From: an uncultured Formosa sp.
GTDB taxonomy: Bacteria; Bacteroidota; Bacteroidia; Flavobacteriales; Flavobacteriaceae
Direction of reading: 5' to 3'
DNA: 44,533 bases
Assembly (NCBI GenBank): GCA_902516685.1
Contig: CABXZJ010000006.1
Span: 1 to 44,533 of the forward strand
In this document: positions 1-9,134 of the stretch, one piece after another
Position numbering within the stretch: the first letter of the stretch is position 1
Layout: each line of letters opens with the position of its first letter
Program-made: the position numbers and the translations under genes
The notes under the pieces: generated by a model
What the model was told of the DNA's origin: nothing
Database searches by the model: none
The model's input: only the letters and a program-made list of their open reading frames with translations

Positions 1-33
1 AAGCGAATATAAAACTTAGTATTGATTTCATTT

Positions 34-765
34 TTATTTTTTTGAAGCTGTATAAATTGTTGCTACCCCAAAAGTTTGAGGTAGGGCTTCAACACTTATA
101 AACCCAATTTTTTTCAAAATATTGTTAAAATCCTCGCCAAATGGAAATTTCGCAGCTGAAGCACTTAAATATCCATATGCCGTTTTGTCTCTAGAAAATA
201 ATTTTCCAATAAGTGGTAAGAAAAGCTTTGTATAAATGAAGTACCCTTGTTTAAAAAAAGGGTTTTGTGGTACTGAAGTTTCCAAAACAACAAAAACTCC
301 ATTTACCTTCAATACCCTGTAAATTTCAGAAAGACCTTTTTCAAGAGTTTCAAAATTTCGAACTCCAAAGGCAACGCTAATAGCATCAAAACTATCATTT
401 TCAAACGGTAAATTCTCAGAATCACCTTTGATCATTTCGACCAGACTATTTAGTTTTCGTTCTTTAATTTTTTTTCGACCAATATTAAGCATTCCTTCAC
501 TAATGTCCAAGCCAATTATTTTTCTTGCTCTTGTTTTAGTTAAATTGATTGCTAAATCTCCAGTTCCAGTAGCTATGTCTAGAATATTTTCAGGGTTTTT
601 ATCTTTTATTAGATTCACCACCTTATTGCGCCATTTAATGTCTATCCCAAATGAAATTACACGGTTAAGCCGGTCATATTCATTTGATATTGTATCAAAC
701 ATTTTAGTAATTTGTCTTTTTTTACTCAAATTACTGTTTTCATAAGGTGATATATTTTTATACAT
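34..765 (-). CDS. ubiE: Demethylmenaquinone methyltransferase (UbiE/MenG)
   Basis: SAM-dependent C-methyltransferase of the last step of menaquinone synthesis (demethylmenaquinone to menaquinone), acting at the cytoplasmic face of the membrane. The 243 aa length is normal for UbiE. The SAM-binding motif LDIATGTGD lies at residues 62-70, LDISEGML at about 86-93, and the family motif FGVRNF near 133-138. The N-terminal MFDTISNEYDRLNRVISFG block is typical of UbiE/COQ5. Bacteroidota usually use menaquinone only, so the MenG role is more likely than ubiquinone synthesis. The start is an ATG. The gene is divergent from trkA across 101 bp; I see no clear promoter box on its side. Family call is very secure. 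Confidence 0.96.
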   Translation of the reverse strand: MYKNISPYENSNLSKKRQITKMFDTISNEYDRLNRVISFGIDIKWRNKVVNLIKDKNPENILDIATGTGDLAINLTKTRARKIIGLDISEGMLNIGRKKIKERKLNSLVEMIKGDSENLPFENDSFDAISVAFGVRNFETLEKGLSEIYRVLKVNGVFVVLETSVPQNPFFKQGYFIYTKLFLPLIGKLFSRDKTAYGYLSASAAKFPFGEDFNNILKKIGFISVEALPQTFGVATIYTASKK

Positions 766-836
766 AAAAAGAAATTAAATTCTAAATTTAGAAATGCAAA
801 GAAATACAATTCAGAAACAAATCCCTAAAAATAAAC

Positions 837-844
837 TATATTTG
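837..844 (+). promoter_or_regulatory. -7 promoter box (TATATTTG) for trkA-trkH
   Basis: Exact match to the Bacteroidota -7 consensus TAnnTTTG, ending 22 bases before the trkA ATG in the divergent gap with ubiE. I found no convincing -33 TTG partner, so this is a candidate only. Confidence 0.5.
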
Positions 845-866
845 CTCATCCATTAATTGATAATAA

Positions 867-2204
867 ATGAAAATAATAATTGCTGGATCTGGCGAGGTTG
901 GATCACACTTGGCAAAATTATTATCATACGAATCTCAGGAAATTACCCTTATTGATTCCAATGATGAAAAACTATCTTTTCCTAATAGTCATCTAGATAT
1001 TAAAGTTGTTGAAGGTGACTGTACATCTGTTTCTATTTTGAATAAAGCAAATATTGCTGATACTGATTTATTTGTAGGGGTAACATCCTCGGAATCTGTA
1101 AATTTAATTGCCTGTCATTTAGCTAAACAATTGGGCGCGAAAAAGACAATCGCAAGAATTTCAAATCCAGAGCTAATCGAGAATCAAAATATCCATTTTT
1201 TAGATTTGGGTGTTAGTGAACTTGTTTCCCCTGAAATTTTAACTTCAAAGGAAATTATCATGGTTATTAATAGAGCTGAATTTACAGATCCGTTTGAGTT
1301 TGACGATGGAGCTTTAATTACCTTGGGTTTGGATGCAACACATACATCTACCTTTGTAGGTAAAACTGTTGTTGAGGCTGCTGGTATTTTTCCAGAAACA
1401 CACTTTTTCCCAATTTCTATTAAAAGAGGTGAAAAAACTATTATTCCAAGAGGGGATACGGTCTTTCATTCAGGAGATCATATCGTTTTCATGACTGAAC
1501 CCGGAGGCGAGGAGGAACTACTCAAGCTTTCTGGTCAAAATAATGGAGAGATTAAAAATGTTATGATACTAGGTGGGGGAAGAGTGGGCAAAAAAGTTGC
1601 TGAAGATTTATCTGCTGACAATGTAAATATTAAGTTAATTGAAAGTAATAAGAAGAAAGCTGAAGAGTTAGCCGAAGATTTAAATCAATGTTTGGTTATT
1701 TATGGAGATGGGACTAACTTGGAGCTTTTACAAGAAGAGAACTTAGATCAAATGGATGCTTTTATTGCTGTCACAGGTGATTCAGAAACCAACATAATGT
1801 CAAGTTTGATTGCAAAATCTAAGGGAATTATAAAAACTATTGCTTTGGTAGATAATCTTGACTATTACAAATTAACTCAAATAAGTGGTATTGATACATT
1901 AATCAATAAAAAATTATTAGCTGCTGATGCAATTTCTAAGCACGTTCATAAGGCTGAAATTATTGCTATTTCACAGTTGGATAATATGGATGCAGAGTTA
2001 TTAGAATTTGTTGTGAATGAAGATTCTCAACTATGTAACAAGTTGATAAAGGCGCTAGACTTTCCGCGCTGTGCTATTATTGCCGGAGTAATAAGGGGAG
2101 GTGAAGGGCGCATAGTTTTAGGTGATTTTAAAATTTTGAATCAAGATAGAATTGTTGTTTGCTGTTTAAAAGATTCAATTCAAAAAATAGAAAAACTCTT
2201 CTGA
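867..2204 (+). CDS. trkA: Trk potassium uptake regulatory subunit TrkA
   Basis: Cytoplasmic nucleotide-binding (RCK) subunit that gates the TrkH K+ channel. At 445 aa it has the usual two tandem RCK_N/RCK_C halves. The first Rossmann motif GSGEVGSHLA starts at residue 7 and the second, GGGRVG, is at 236-241; each is followed by an acidic strand end (LIDSND, LIESNK) that fits NAD/NADH binding. No membrane segments are visible. It lies 7 bp upstream of trkH, so the two are surely co-transcribed from the box at 837-844. Family call is secure; whether the ligand is NAD(H) or ATP cannot be told from sequence. Confidence 0.95.
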   Translation: MKIIIAGSGEVGSHLAKLLSYESQEITLIDSNDEKLSFPNSHLDIKVVEGDCTSVSILNKANIADTDLFVGVTSSESVNLIACHLAKQLGAKKTIARISNPELIENQNIHFLDLGVSELVSPEILTSKEIIMVINRAEFTDPFEFDDGALITLGLDATHTSTFVGKTVVEAAGIFPETHFFPISIKRGEKTIIPRGDTVFHSGDHIVFMTEPGGEEELLKLSGQNNGEIKNVMILGGGRVGKKVAEDLSADNVNIKLIESNKKKAEELAEDLNQCLVIYGDGTNLELLQEENLDQMDAFIAVTGDSETNIMSSLIAKSKGIIKTIALVDNLDYYKLTQISGIDTLINKKLLAADAISKHVHKAEIIAISQLDNMDAELLEFVVNEDSQLCNKLIKALDFPRCAIIAGVIRGGEGRIVLGDFKILNQDRIVVCCLKDSIQKIEKLF

Positions 2205-2211
2205 GTTCATT

Positions 2212-3696
2212 ATGAAAATAAATATTAAAATTATTTTTTATTTTTTGGGATTTCTACTGTTAATTAACGGGGGGTTTATGTTTTTAACTGCTTTGTTTAG
2301 TTATTTTTACGAAGATGGTATAACCAATAGTTTATTAAGTTCAGGTATTGTTGTTTCAGTTGTGGGATCGCTAATGTTGTTTTTGAACAAAAATCATGAT
2401 AAACAAATTAATAAACGAGAAGGTTATTTAGTGGTTGTATTGGGGTGGTTAGCAATGATTTTTTCAGGAACAATCCCTTATATTTTAACAGGTACAATTG
2501 AAGGTTTTTCAAATATCTTTTTTGAAACTACATCTGGATTTACAGCTACTGGAGCTACGATAATTAATGACGTAGAAATATTGCCCAATGGAATATTATT
2601 TTGGAGAAGTATTACTCACTGGTTGGGTGGTATGGGGATGATCGTTTTTGCGATTGCTATTTTACCCCTACTAGGAATAGGAGGAATGCAGTTGTTTAGT
2701 GCTGAATCTCCTGGCCCTAATACTGACAAATTACATCCAAGAATTAACGACACAGCTAAAAGATTGTGGCTTATATATGTTTCATATACGCTAGTCGAAA
2801 CGGTGTGTTTAAAATTAGCTGGGATGTCATTTTTTGACGCTATTAATCATTCAATGAGTAATATAGCTTCAGGTGGTTTTTCAACAAAAAATACAAGTTT
2901 AGCATATTGGAATTCAAAACCTCTAATTCAATATATAGTTATAATTTTCATGTTTATTGCTGGGACAAATTTTGTCTTAAGTTATTTCGGATTCAAGTTC
3001 AACTTTAAAAAAATATTTAAGGACGAAGAGTTTAAAATTTATAATTTCATTTTAATTGGATTTACAATTTCTGTCGCATTGGTTGTTTATTTCAGCACAG
3101 GATTTTTAACAGAAATTGATTCTCAGTTACACAGAATTGAGGGAGTTTTTAGGCACTCTTTATTCCAAGTTGTTTCAATTATTACTACAACTGGATTTGT
3201 AACAGCTGATTATACCTCTTGGACTCCTTTGCTACTTCTATTGTTTTTTGGTATGATGTTTTTGGGGGGCTCTTCGGGAAGCACTTCAGGCGGTTTTAAA
3301 ATAATGCGTCATTTATTAATAATCAAAAATGGCATTTTACAATTTAGAAAGATATTACATCCGCATGCAATTATCCCATTGCGCTACAATACAAACTCTG
3401 TTTCGAATGAAATCACCTACAATGTACTAGGTTTTTTCATTGTTTATATGCTTTCGTTCATCGTAGGCACTCTTGTTTTTGCTTTATTAGGGCTTGATTT
3501 CGAATCTGCATTGGGAGTTTCAGCTTCAAGTTTAGGAAACGTAGGACCATCAATAGGTTCCTATGGTCCCTTAAATACGTTTTCTGAACTGCCAAATCTA
3601 GCCAAGTGGTGGTCCTCTTTTTTAATGCTTTTAGGAAGGCTTGAATTATTTACTGTCTTAATTATTTTTACTACTTATTTCTGGAGAAATAGATAA
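2212..3696 (+). CDS. trkH: Trk potassium uptake channel subunit TrkH
   Basis: Inner-membrane K+ channel subunit partnered by TrkA. The 494 aa sequence is hydrophobic throughout, with about 10 membrane helices. It has the four TrkH/KtrB pore loops: TSGFTATGAT near residue 108, ASGGFSTKNTS near 220, ITTTGFVTADY near 325 and SLGNVGPSIGSYG near 440. Each contains the single conserved filter glycine expected in the superfamily. Length matches TrkH rather than the shorter KtrB. It is translated just after trkA (7 bp gap) and ends 5 bp from the convergent aminotransferase gene. Confidence 0.95.
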   Translation: MKINIKIIFYFLGFLLLINGGFMFLTALFSYFYEDGITNSLLSSGIVVSVVGSLMLFLNKNHDKQINKREGYLVVVLGWLAMIFSGTIPYILTGTIEGFSNIFFETTSGFTATGATIINDVEILPNGILFWRSITHWLGGMGMIVFAIAILPLLGIGGMQLFSAESPGPNTDKLHPRINDTAKRLWLIYVSYTLVETVCLKLAGMSFFDAINHSMSNIASGGFSTKNTSLAYWNSKPLIQYIVIIFMFIAGTNFVLSYFGFKFNFKKIFKDEEFKIYNFILIGFTISVALVVYFSTGFLTEIDSQLHRIEGVFRHSLFQVVSIITTTGFVTADYTSWTPLLLLLFFGMMFLGGSSGSTSGGFKIMRHLLIIKNGILQFRKILHPHAIIPLRYNTNSVSNEITYNVLGFFIVYMLSFIVGTLVFALLGLDFESALGVSASSLGNVGPSIGSYGPLNTFSELPNLAKWWSSFLMLLGRLELFTVLIIFTTYFWRNR

Positions 3697-3701
3697 AATA
3701 A

Positions 3702-4889
3702 CTAGGTTAAAGATTTTTTAATTCTATCAACGGCTTCTATTATTTTTTTTTGTGAAGCTGCATAAGAAATTCGAATACAATTTGGGTTTCCAAAGGCATC
3801 TCCTGTAACAGTAGCAACTAATGCGTTCTCCAATAAAAAGAGGGATAAGTCTGTTGCGTTATTGATTTTAACTCCCTTAAAAGTCTTTCCGAAAAACGAA
3901 GAAATATCAGGGAATACGTAAAATGCACCCTCAGGTATATTACAAGAAAAACCATCTATTTCAGACAAAAGATTAATAATTAAATTCCTTCGGGTTTTAA
4001 ATTCATCAACCATGTATTGGACTTTAGAAGGAGGTGCCTCTAAGGCGGTTATTACCGCTCTTTGGGCGATGCAATTAGCACCGCTTGTAATTTGGCCTTG
4101 CATTTTGTTACAAGCCCTAGCAATTGATTCTGGTGCTCCTAAATATCCGATACGCCAACCAGTCATTGCAAAAGCTTTCGATACACCATTGATCGTAATG
4201 GTACGGTTGTACATATCCTTAAATTGAGCCATGCTTGCATGAGCACTTCCGTAGTTAATATGTTCGTAGATCTCATCAGAAACCACGTATATTTTTGGGT
4301 ATTTTTGAAGCACATCTGCAAGTGCTCTTAATTCCTTTACGCTGTATACGGAACCACTGGGGTTACAAGGAGAGCTGAACCAGATCATTTTAGTTTTCGT
4401 TGTGATTGCAGCTTCTAGTTGCTCTGGCGTCATTTTAAAATCAGTTTCAATTGATGTTTTGACTTCAACTGGAGTTCCTTCAGAAAGTTTTACAATATCA
4501 GCATAACTTACCCAATAAGGGCATGGTAAAATCACTTCGTCTCCATTGTTTAATAAGACCAATGCCACATTGGCCAAACATTGTTTGGCACCTGTAGACA
4601 CCACAATTTGACTAGACTTATACGAAAGCTTATTATCTCTTTTAAATTTTGTAATTATAGCTTGTTTCAATTCTTCATAACCGTCAACAGGTGTGTAAGA
4701 ATTATAGTTTTCATCAATTGCCAGTTTAGCAGAGTCTTTGATGAAATCCGGTGTGTTAAAATCTGGTTCTCCAAGACTCAAACCAATTATGTTTTCCCCT
4801 TTTCCTTTTAATTCTCTGGCTTTGGCGGCCATAGCAAGGGTGGCAGAAGTCGCCATATTTAAGATTCTGTCTGAAAGTAATTGGTTCAT
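3702..4889 (-). CDS. PLP-dependent aspartate aminotransferase, class I
   Basis: Aminotransferase of fold type I that most likely interconverts aspartate and oxaloacetate (Ib subgroup, AspB-like). It is 395 aa. Visible motifs are LSLGEPDFNTP for substrate entry, SSPCNPSGSVY (the NPxG block, here with Cys before Asn), SDEIYEHINYG, and the PLP-lysine block NGVSKAFAMTGWRIGY. The C-terminal arginine block NCIRISYA binds the substrate carboxylate. It follows the desaturase gene by 10 bp on the same strand, so the two probably share a message, though no functional link is evident. The exact substrate is inferred; prephenate or aromatic substrates cannot be excluded. A second, distinct class I aminotransferase is at 42993-44189. 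Confidence 0.88.
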   Translation of the reverse strand: MNQLLSDRILNMATSATLAMAAKARELKGKGENIIGLSLGEPDFNTPDFIKDSAKLAIDENYNSYTPVDGYEELKQAIITKFKRDNKLSYKSSQIVVSTGAKQCLANVALVLLNNGDEVILPCPYWVSYADIVKLSEGTPVEVKTSIETDFKMTPEQLEAAITTKTKMIWFSSPCNPSGSVYSVKELRALADVLQKYPKIYVVSDEIYEHINYGSAHASMAQFKDMYNRTITINGVSKAFAMTGWRIGYLGAPESIARACNKMQGQITSGANCIAQRAVITALEAPPSKVQYMVDEFKTRRNLIINLLSEIDGFSCNIPEGAFYVFPDISSFFGKTFKGVKINNATDLSLFLLENALVATVTGDAFGNPNCIRISYAASQKKIIEAVDRIKKSLT

Positions 4890-4899
4890 TTGATGTTGG

Positions 4900-6000
4900 T
4901 TAGGCTTGCATGGTGGGTTTTACCCCCATTAATTTTAAATAATTAAAGTGAGCAATAATTGCTTTTCTTGTTGTTTTGAATTCATTGTATGGTAGGTTAA
5001 ATTCCTTAGCTGTTTTTTTTACTATCTCAGCAATTTTACCATAATGAATATGAGAAATATTTGGGAAAATATGATGTTCTACTTGGTGATTCAATCCACC
5101 TGTAAACCAATTGATAAATTTATTTTTTGGAGAGAAATTAACTGTTGTTTTGAGTTGATGAATTGCCCAAGTGTTTTTAAGACTACCATCGTTTTCGGGC
5201 ATAGGCATTTCAGCTTCGTCCATTATGTGTGCCAATTGAAAAATCACACTTAAAATTAAGCCAGCCGTGTAATGCATTAAGAAAAAACCAATTAAAATTT
5301 TCCACCAAGATAGTTTTAAGATTAAAATTGGTAGTAAAATCCATATTCCTAAATAAATAACTTTAGAAACTACTAGAGTACTCCAATTAATAAATGGGTT
5401 TGGAAATTCGCCATAGGATAACTTTCGTTTCATGTAGCGCTTCATCTGAACAAAATCAGTGGTTATGGCCCAATTAATTGTCAAAAGGCCGTAAAGTAGA
5501 ATCGAATAATAATGTTGAAATCTGTGATACCATTTCCATTGGGCATGTTTGGTAAAGCGCAGAATTTTACCCGCATCTAGATCTTCATCATGACCATGTA
5601 CATTAGTGTAAGTATGGTGTAAAACATTGTGCTGTACCTTCCAATTGTACACGTTGCCAGCTAAAATATATATACTGCTTCCCATTAATTTATTAATCCA
5701 ATCTTTGTTTGAGAAGGAGCCATGATTTCCATCATGCATAACATTCATACCAACACCAGCCATTCCAATCCCCATGACAAAAACTAAAATAACTTGAAGC
5801 CATGAAGTCATATTTAGGGTGAGGATAAGTGCATATGGAACCAGAAAAAGACTAAACATTATTAATGTTTTGAGCCAAACCTTCCAATTACCAGTTCGTT
5901 TAATGTTGTTTTCTCTGAAATATTTGTTTACTCTTGAATTTAGGGTTCTAAAGAAGTTAGCAGGGTCTTTTCTAGAAAATTTAAGGGTTACTTTTTTCAT
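4900..6000 (-). CDS. Membrane fatty acid (acyl-CoA/acyl-lipid) desaturase
   Basis: Integral-membrane diiron desaturase that introduces a double bond into fatty acyl chains, probably for membrane fluidity. All three histidine boxes are present: HDGNH at residues 89-93, HNVLHH at 124-129 and HQVEHH at 305-310. The glutamine-type third box (QxxHH) is characteristic of front-end (delta-5/delta-6 or linoleoyl-CoA-like) desaturases. There is no fused cytochrome b5 domain at the 366 aa length, so a separate ferredoxin or b5 partner is needed. Membrane helices lie around residues 42-85 and 210-258. Regiospecificity cannot be read from sequence. It is first gene of a pair with the aminotransferase. 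Confidence 0.9.
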   Translation of the reverse strand: MKKVTLKFSRKDPANFFRTLNSRVNKYFRENNIKRTGNWKVWLKTLIMFSLFLVPYALILTLNMTSWLQVILVFVMGIGMAGVGMNVMHDGNHGSFSNKDWINKLMGSSIYILAGNVYNWKVQHNVLHHTYTNVHGHDEDLDAGKILRFTKHAQWKWYHRFQHYYSILLYGLLTINWAITTDFVQMKRYMKRKLSYGEFPNPFINWSTLVVSKVIYLGIWILLPILILKLSWWKILIGFFLMHYTAGLILSVIFQLAHIMDEAEMPMPENDGSLKNTWAIHQLKTTVNFSPKNKFINWFTGGLNHQVEHHIFPNISHIHYGKIAEIVKKTAKEFNLPYNEFKTTRKAIIAHFNYLKLMGVKPTMQA

Positions 6001-6018
6001 CTAATTTTCTTATTTCAT

Positions 6019-6026
6019 CAAATATA
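6019..6026 (-). promoter_or_regulatory. -7 promoter box (TATATTTG) for the desaturase operon
   Basis: Minus-strand TATATTTG ends 18 bases upstream of the desaturase ATG in the 66-bp divergent gap with rsmG. It matches the TAnnTTTG consensus exactly. No clear -33 element was identified. Confidence 0.45.
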
Positions 6027-6066
6027 ATTAATTAATCAGTCCTATATTACAACCAATCATATTTTT

Positions 6067-6720
6067 ATGAAATTTATAACTATTTTTAACAAAATTTTTT
6101 TTGTGAATTTAATTACCAATTATTTTCCTAATCTATCTTCTATTCAAAAAGAACAATTAGAATCCTTACCTAGTCTATATCAAAGTTGGAATTCAAAAAT
6201 AAATGTTATTTCAAGAAAAGATATAAACTTTCTTTTTTTGAAACATGTTTTACACTCTTTGTCTATTGCAAAGATTATTAAATTTCAACCTGGGACATCT
6301 GTTTTAGATGTAGGAACTGGAGGTGGTTTCCCAGGGATACCACTGGCAATTTTATTTCCAGACACAAATTTTCATCTAATCGATAGTATAGGTAAGAAAA
6401 TTAAAGTTGTTGAGTCAATAAAAGACAAATTAAATTTAAAAAATGTCACGACTAAACACACTCGAGTTGAGAAAATTGATAATTTGTATGACTTTGCTGT
6501 ATCTCGTGCAGTTGTCTCTATGCCTACTTTTATGGAATGGGTATGTTTGAAAATCAAGAAAAGAAGTAAACATCAACTTAAAAATGGAGTCCTTTGCCTC
6601 AAAGGGGGAGATTTGACGGAAGAATTAAAAGCTTTTCCTGGAGCTAAAATTTACAATTTGAAAAATTATTTTGAAGAACCTTTTTTTGAAACTAAAAAAT
6701 TAGTGCATCTTTCAATTTAA
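6067..6720 (+). CDS. rsmG: 16S rRNA (guanine-527-N7)-methyltransferase RsmG
   Basis: Methylates N7 of G527 of 16S rRNA using SAM. The 217 aa ORF has the GidB core: YQSWNSKINVISRKD near residues 38-52, HVLHS at about 61-65, and the SAM loop DVGTGGGFPGIPLA near 80. A further AVSRAV block lies near 140. The ATG gives an N-terminus about 12 residues longer than usual, with a hydrophobic stretch; an in-frame GTG at 6103 would give the more standard 205 aa, so the start is uncertain. Divergent from the desaturase; the 12-bp gap to the DUF6029 gene holds nothing I recognise. Confidence 0.93.
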   Translation: MKFITIFNKIFFVNLITNYFPNLSSIQKEQLESLPSLYQSWNSKINVISRKDINFLFLKHVLHSLSIAKIIKFQPGTSVLDVGTGGGFPGIPLAILFPDTNFHLIDSIGKKIKVVESIKDKLNLKNVTTKHTRVEKIDNLYDFAVSRAVVSMPTFMEWVCLKIKKRSKHQLKNGVLCLKGGDLTEELKAFPGAKIYNLKNYFEEPFFETKKLVHLSI

Positions 6721-6732
6721 TAAAAAGTGTGA

Positions 6733-8505
6733 TTAGAATGAGGTAGTAAAATTCAAAGTCAGCCCTGTATTTGGACTAACAGGTCTACATATTCCACCAA
6801 CACAAAGCAAGCCACCTCTTTGGCGACCGTAATTTAATGCGATTCTTGATGCTCCTTTAACGTAACTTCCACCAATATTAAAAAAATGGATTTTTGTATC
6901 TTGATCTACTATACTTTCTTCGTAATTGTATGAATCATTCAAATATATTCCAAAGTTGGAATTAAAAAAATACTCGGCTGTTCCACCCATCCAATTTCGA
7001 GCATCGTCATTAGTAGAAAGGTGTTGTAATTCCAGTCGAAAGGATTTTCCTTTAGAGAATTTATAGGTACTTTCAGCAATCCCAATCCATGCGCGCACTT
7101 TTTTCCCATTATATTTTGATTCTAAATAACTTTTGTCATAAAATAAATTAATATAAGTAAAGATTGAGCTCATATTTCTATTCCATTTTTTTCTAACCTC
7201 TAAGTTATAATCAGAATATAATTTGTTTTTAAAATTCAAAAACTCTGTTTCGTATGTTAGCTCGTCACTAGTAACTCCGGCAACAGGGATGCCATTTTCA
7301 ATATTATTTTCTAAACTAGCCCAATAAGACATATTAAAATTGATTTTAGTGCCATATTTTCCACCTAAAACACTACCTTTTTTGAAATTGTAAAATACAT
7401 CTATAAAATGTCCAATTTCTCCTGATTTTACTACAGAATATTCGTTAGTTTCAATAATTAGTCCAGGCTGGGATTGGTATAGATAAATATTAGCTAAAGT
7501 GTAATCGTGTTGCTTATTAAGTGCAGGCAAGTAGTTTACGCTCAATTGATTTGTAGGGTTGTTTACTGCATTTGCAAATCCTCTCTCAATAAAGAATCGC
7601 ATATTTTCTAAACGCCTAAAATTGTAACTCATACCAAACCCTTTTTGGCTATACCCAGCTGACCAACTAAGAGAATTACCGTCAAAAGTCTCCGCCTCAG
7701 AAAAAGTCACAACGTTTGGTATGGAATTGTTAAGCCTAATGTCTTTACTTTTTCTTATGAATTCAAAATTAGAATAGAAATTATTATGTGAAAAGTCAAG
7801 TCTTGCAGAGAAGGCGTTGACTAAATCTGGAACTTCTGGTGTAGATTCGTTTTGATATAGGTCATAATCTTCTTTTTTACTAACATAACTTAATCCTAAA
7901 ACAAGATTAGTGGATGAGGTTGTCTTAAAAATATTACTAATATCAATTTCAGAATCAAGACCAAAAATGCTACCATCGGACAGTTCGAAACCTTTACGCT
8001 GTTTACCGTACAAAGATGTAATCTTAATAATATCTAATGGATAATAAACAAGTTTAGCTCCAAACAATGCAGAATTGACTCCCAGATTTCTGTCTTCCCA
8101 AGCTCTTAAAATCAAGCCACTACCAAATTGTTCATAGTAATTTCCAAGTATAAAATCTATTTTTTTTGTTTTAAATCTAATGTAGTATGTTGCTATTCCA
8201 AATTCTTTATCGTATAATTTACTATTATTAAGCAGATTTTCTGGGGCATAGCTTTCCAATTGAATTCCAGCAGAAAAATTTTCAGAAAAATTATAATCCA
8301 ATCTTAGAAAGTTTGTGGTTCTTAAGTGTTCTTTTTCCTCAAAATCACCAAATTCTGTATCATTGAGGTACCACTGAGAGTTTGACTCAAAGCTAGCGCT
8401 TAGATTGTTAGAGATCTCATCAAATATAGAATAAGATTTATCATTTTGGCTGTTTGCAAAAAACATGCAAAGCATAATAAGAAACCCAATAGATTGTTTA
8501 GTCAT
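6733..8505 (-). CDS. DUF6029 family outer-membrane beta-barrel protein
   Basis: Function unknown. The 590 aa protein starts with a signal peptide (residues 1-19, ending at FFANSQ). It continues with alternating aromatic/polar beta-strand patterns throughout and ends LTLNFTTSF, an aromatic-terminated strand typical of outer-membrane barrels recognised by the BAM complex. I recognise the N-terminal ESYAPENLL and GNYYEQFGSGLILRAWEDR blocks as characteristic of the DUF6029 family of Bacteroidota. It lies 29 bp downstream of the TlpA-like gene on the same strand, and an Omp28-like lipoprotein gene diverges from that pair, so the three may form one envelope module. The envelope location is well supported; the role is not. 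Confidence 0.82.
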   Translation of the reverse strand: MTKQSIGFLIMLCMFFANSQNDKSYSIFDEISNNLSASFESNSQWYLNDTEFGDFEEKEHLRTTNFLRLDYNFSENFSAGIQLESYAPENLLNNSKLYDKEFGIATYYIRFKTKKIDFILGNYYEQFGSGLILRAWEDRNLGVNSALFGAKLVYYPLDIIKITSLYGKQRKGFELSDGSIFGLDSEIDISNIFKTTSSTNLVLGLSYVSKKEDYDLYQNESTPEVPDLVNAFSARLDFSHNNFYSNFEFIRKSKDIRLNNSIPNVVTFSEAETFDGNSLSWSAGYSQKGFGMSYNFRRLENMRFFIERGFANAVNNPTNQLSVNYLPALNKQHDYTLANIYLYQSQPGLIIETNEYSVVKSGEIGHFIDVFYNFKKGSVLGGKYGTKINFNMSYWASLENNIENGIPVAGVTSDELTYETEFLNFKNKLYSDYNLEVRKKWNRNMSSIFTYINLFYDKSYLESKYNGKKVRAWIGIAESTYKFSKGKSFRLELQHLSTNDDARNWMGGTAEYFFNSNFGIYLNDSYNYEESIVDQDTKIHFFNIGGSYVKGASRIALNYGRQRGGLLCVGGICRPVSPNTGLTLNFTTSF

Positions 8506-8534
8506 TTTTTTATTAATAATCTTATTTAAACAAA

Positions 8535-9017
8535 TTAGTCAACGTGTTTAATAAGTTGTGAGTACAATTCATCTTCATAACCTGGGCTGTAACCCATATG
8601 TCTGTATACAATATCTCCTTTCTTAACAATTACAGTGTATGGAACGGTGCTAACCCCGAAAGCTCTTTTTAAATCACTATTTTCATCCAATAGAATTTCA
8701 AAATCCCATTCTTTGCCATTGACCATTGGTTTTATACGTTTTGATGTTCTTGAGTCATCAATTGAAACAGCGAAGTACATGACATTTGTTTCAGAAATCC
8801 AATCATCATACACCTCAGCTACTGCATCTAATTCATTTTTACAAGGAACACACCATGTAGCCCAAAGTGAAATAATTATTAAATTATTTTTTTTAGAAAT
8901 TTCCTTTGTTGAGGTGTATTGACCAGAAAGTGTTTTCAAAGGTACGTCGGGAAGTAATGTTTGGCTGTTTAGATAAATACTAAAAAGCAATATTATAACT
9001 AAGTAATTTTTATTCAT
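8535..9017 (-). CDS. TlpA-family thiol:disulfide oxidoreductase
   Basis: Secreted thioredoxin-fold protein, probably periplasmic. The 160 aa product has an N-terminal signal (residues 1-18, ending NSQ). The active site is W-C-V-P-C (Cys56, Cys59) after the LIIISLWATW strand, and the cis-proline block is STVPYTVIV. This arrangement is typical of AhpC/TSA-TlpA reductases. It is 29 bp upstream of the DUF6029 gene and divergent from an Omp28-like protein that carries its own CxxC, which suggests a shared redox task in the envelope. Its target is unknown; cytochrome c maturation is possible but no ccm genes are nearby. Confidence 0.9.
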   Translation of the reverse strand: MNKNYLVIILLFSIYLNSQTLLPDVPLKTLSGQYTSTKEISKKNNLIIISLWATWCVPCKNELDAVAEVYDDWISETNVMYFAVSIDDSRTSKRIKPMVNGKEWDFEILLDENSDLKRAFGVSTVPYTVIVKKGDIVYRHMGYSPGYEDELYSQLIKHVD

Positions 9018-9042
9018 TTTTTAATTATTTCAAGAACAGTAT

Positions 9043-9050
9043 CAAAATTA
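9043..9050 (-). promoter_or_regulatory. -7 promoter box (TAATTTTG) for tlpA-DUF6029
   Basis: Minus-strand TAATTTTG ends 25 bases before the TlpA-like gene's ATG and fits TAnnTTTG. It lies in the same 117-bp divergent gap as the box at 9073-9080, back to back, so the two transcription units may be co-regulated. Confidence 0.4.
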
Positions 9051-9072
9051 CAACATTTAAAAAAATTATTAG

Positions 9073-9080
9073 TATGTTTG
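9073..9080 (+). promoter_or_regulatory. -7 promoter box (TATGTTTG) for the Omp28-like gene
   Basis: Plus-strand TATGTTTG ends 54 bases upstream of the Omp28-like ATG. It is an exact TAnnTTTG match but has a longer leader than most boxes in this window. Confidence 0.4.
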
Positions 9081-9134
9081 ATTAATACTTTATAAAGATT
9101 TTGTTCTTTAAAGCTATTATGATAAAACAACCAA

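Noticed and set aside
428..745. Plus-strand open frame of 105 codons opposite ubiE
   Set aside because: It is antisense to a clear UbiE sequence, and its product is a low-complexity hydrophobic string with no family resemblance.
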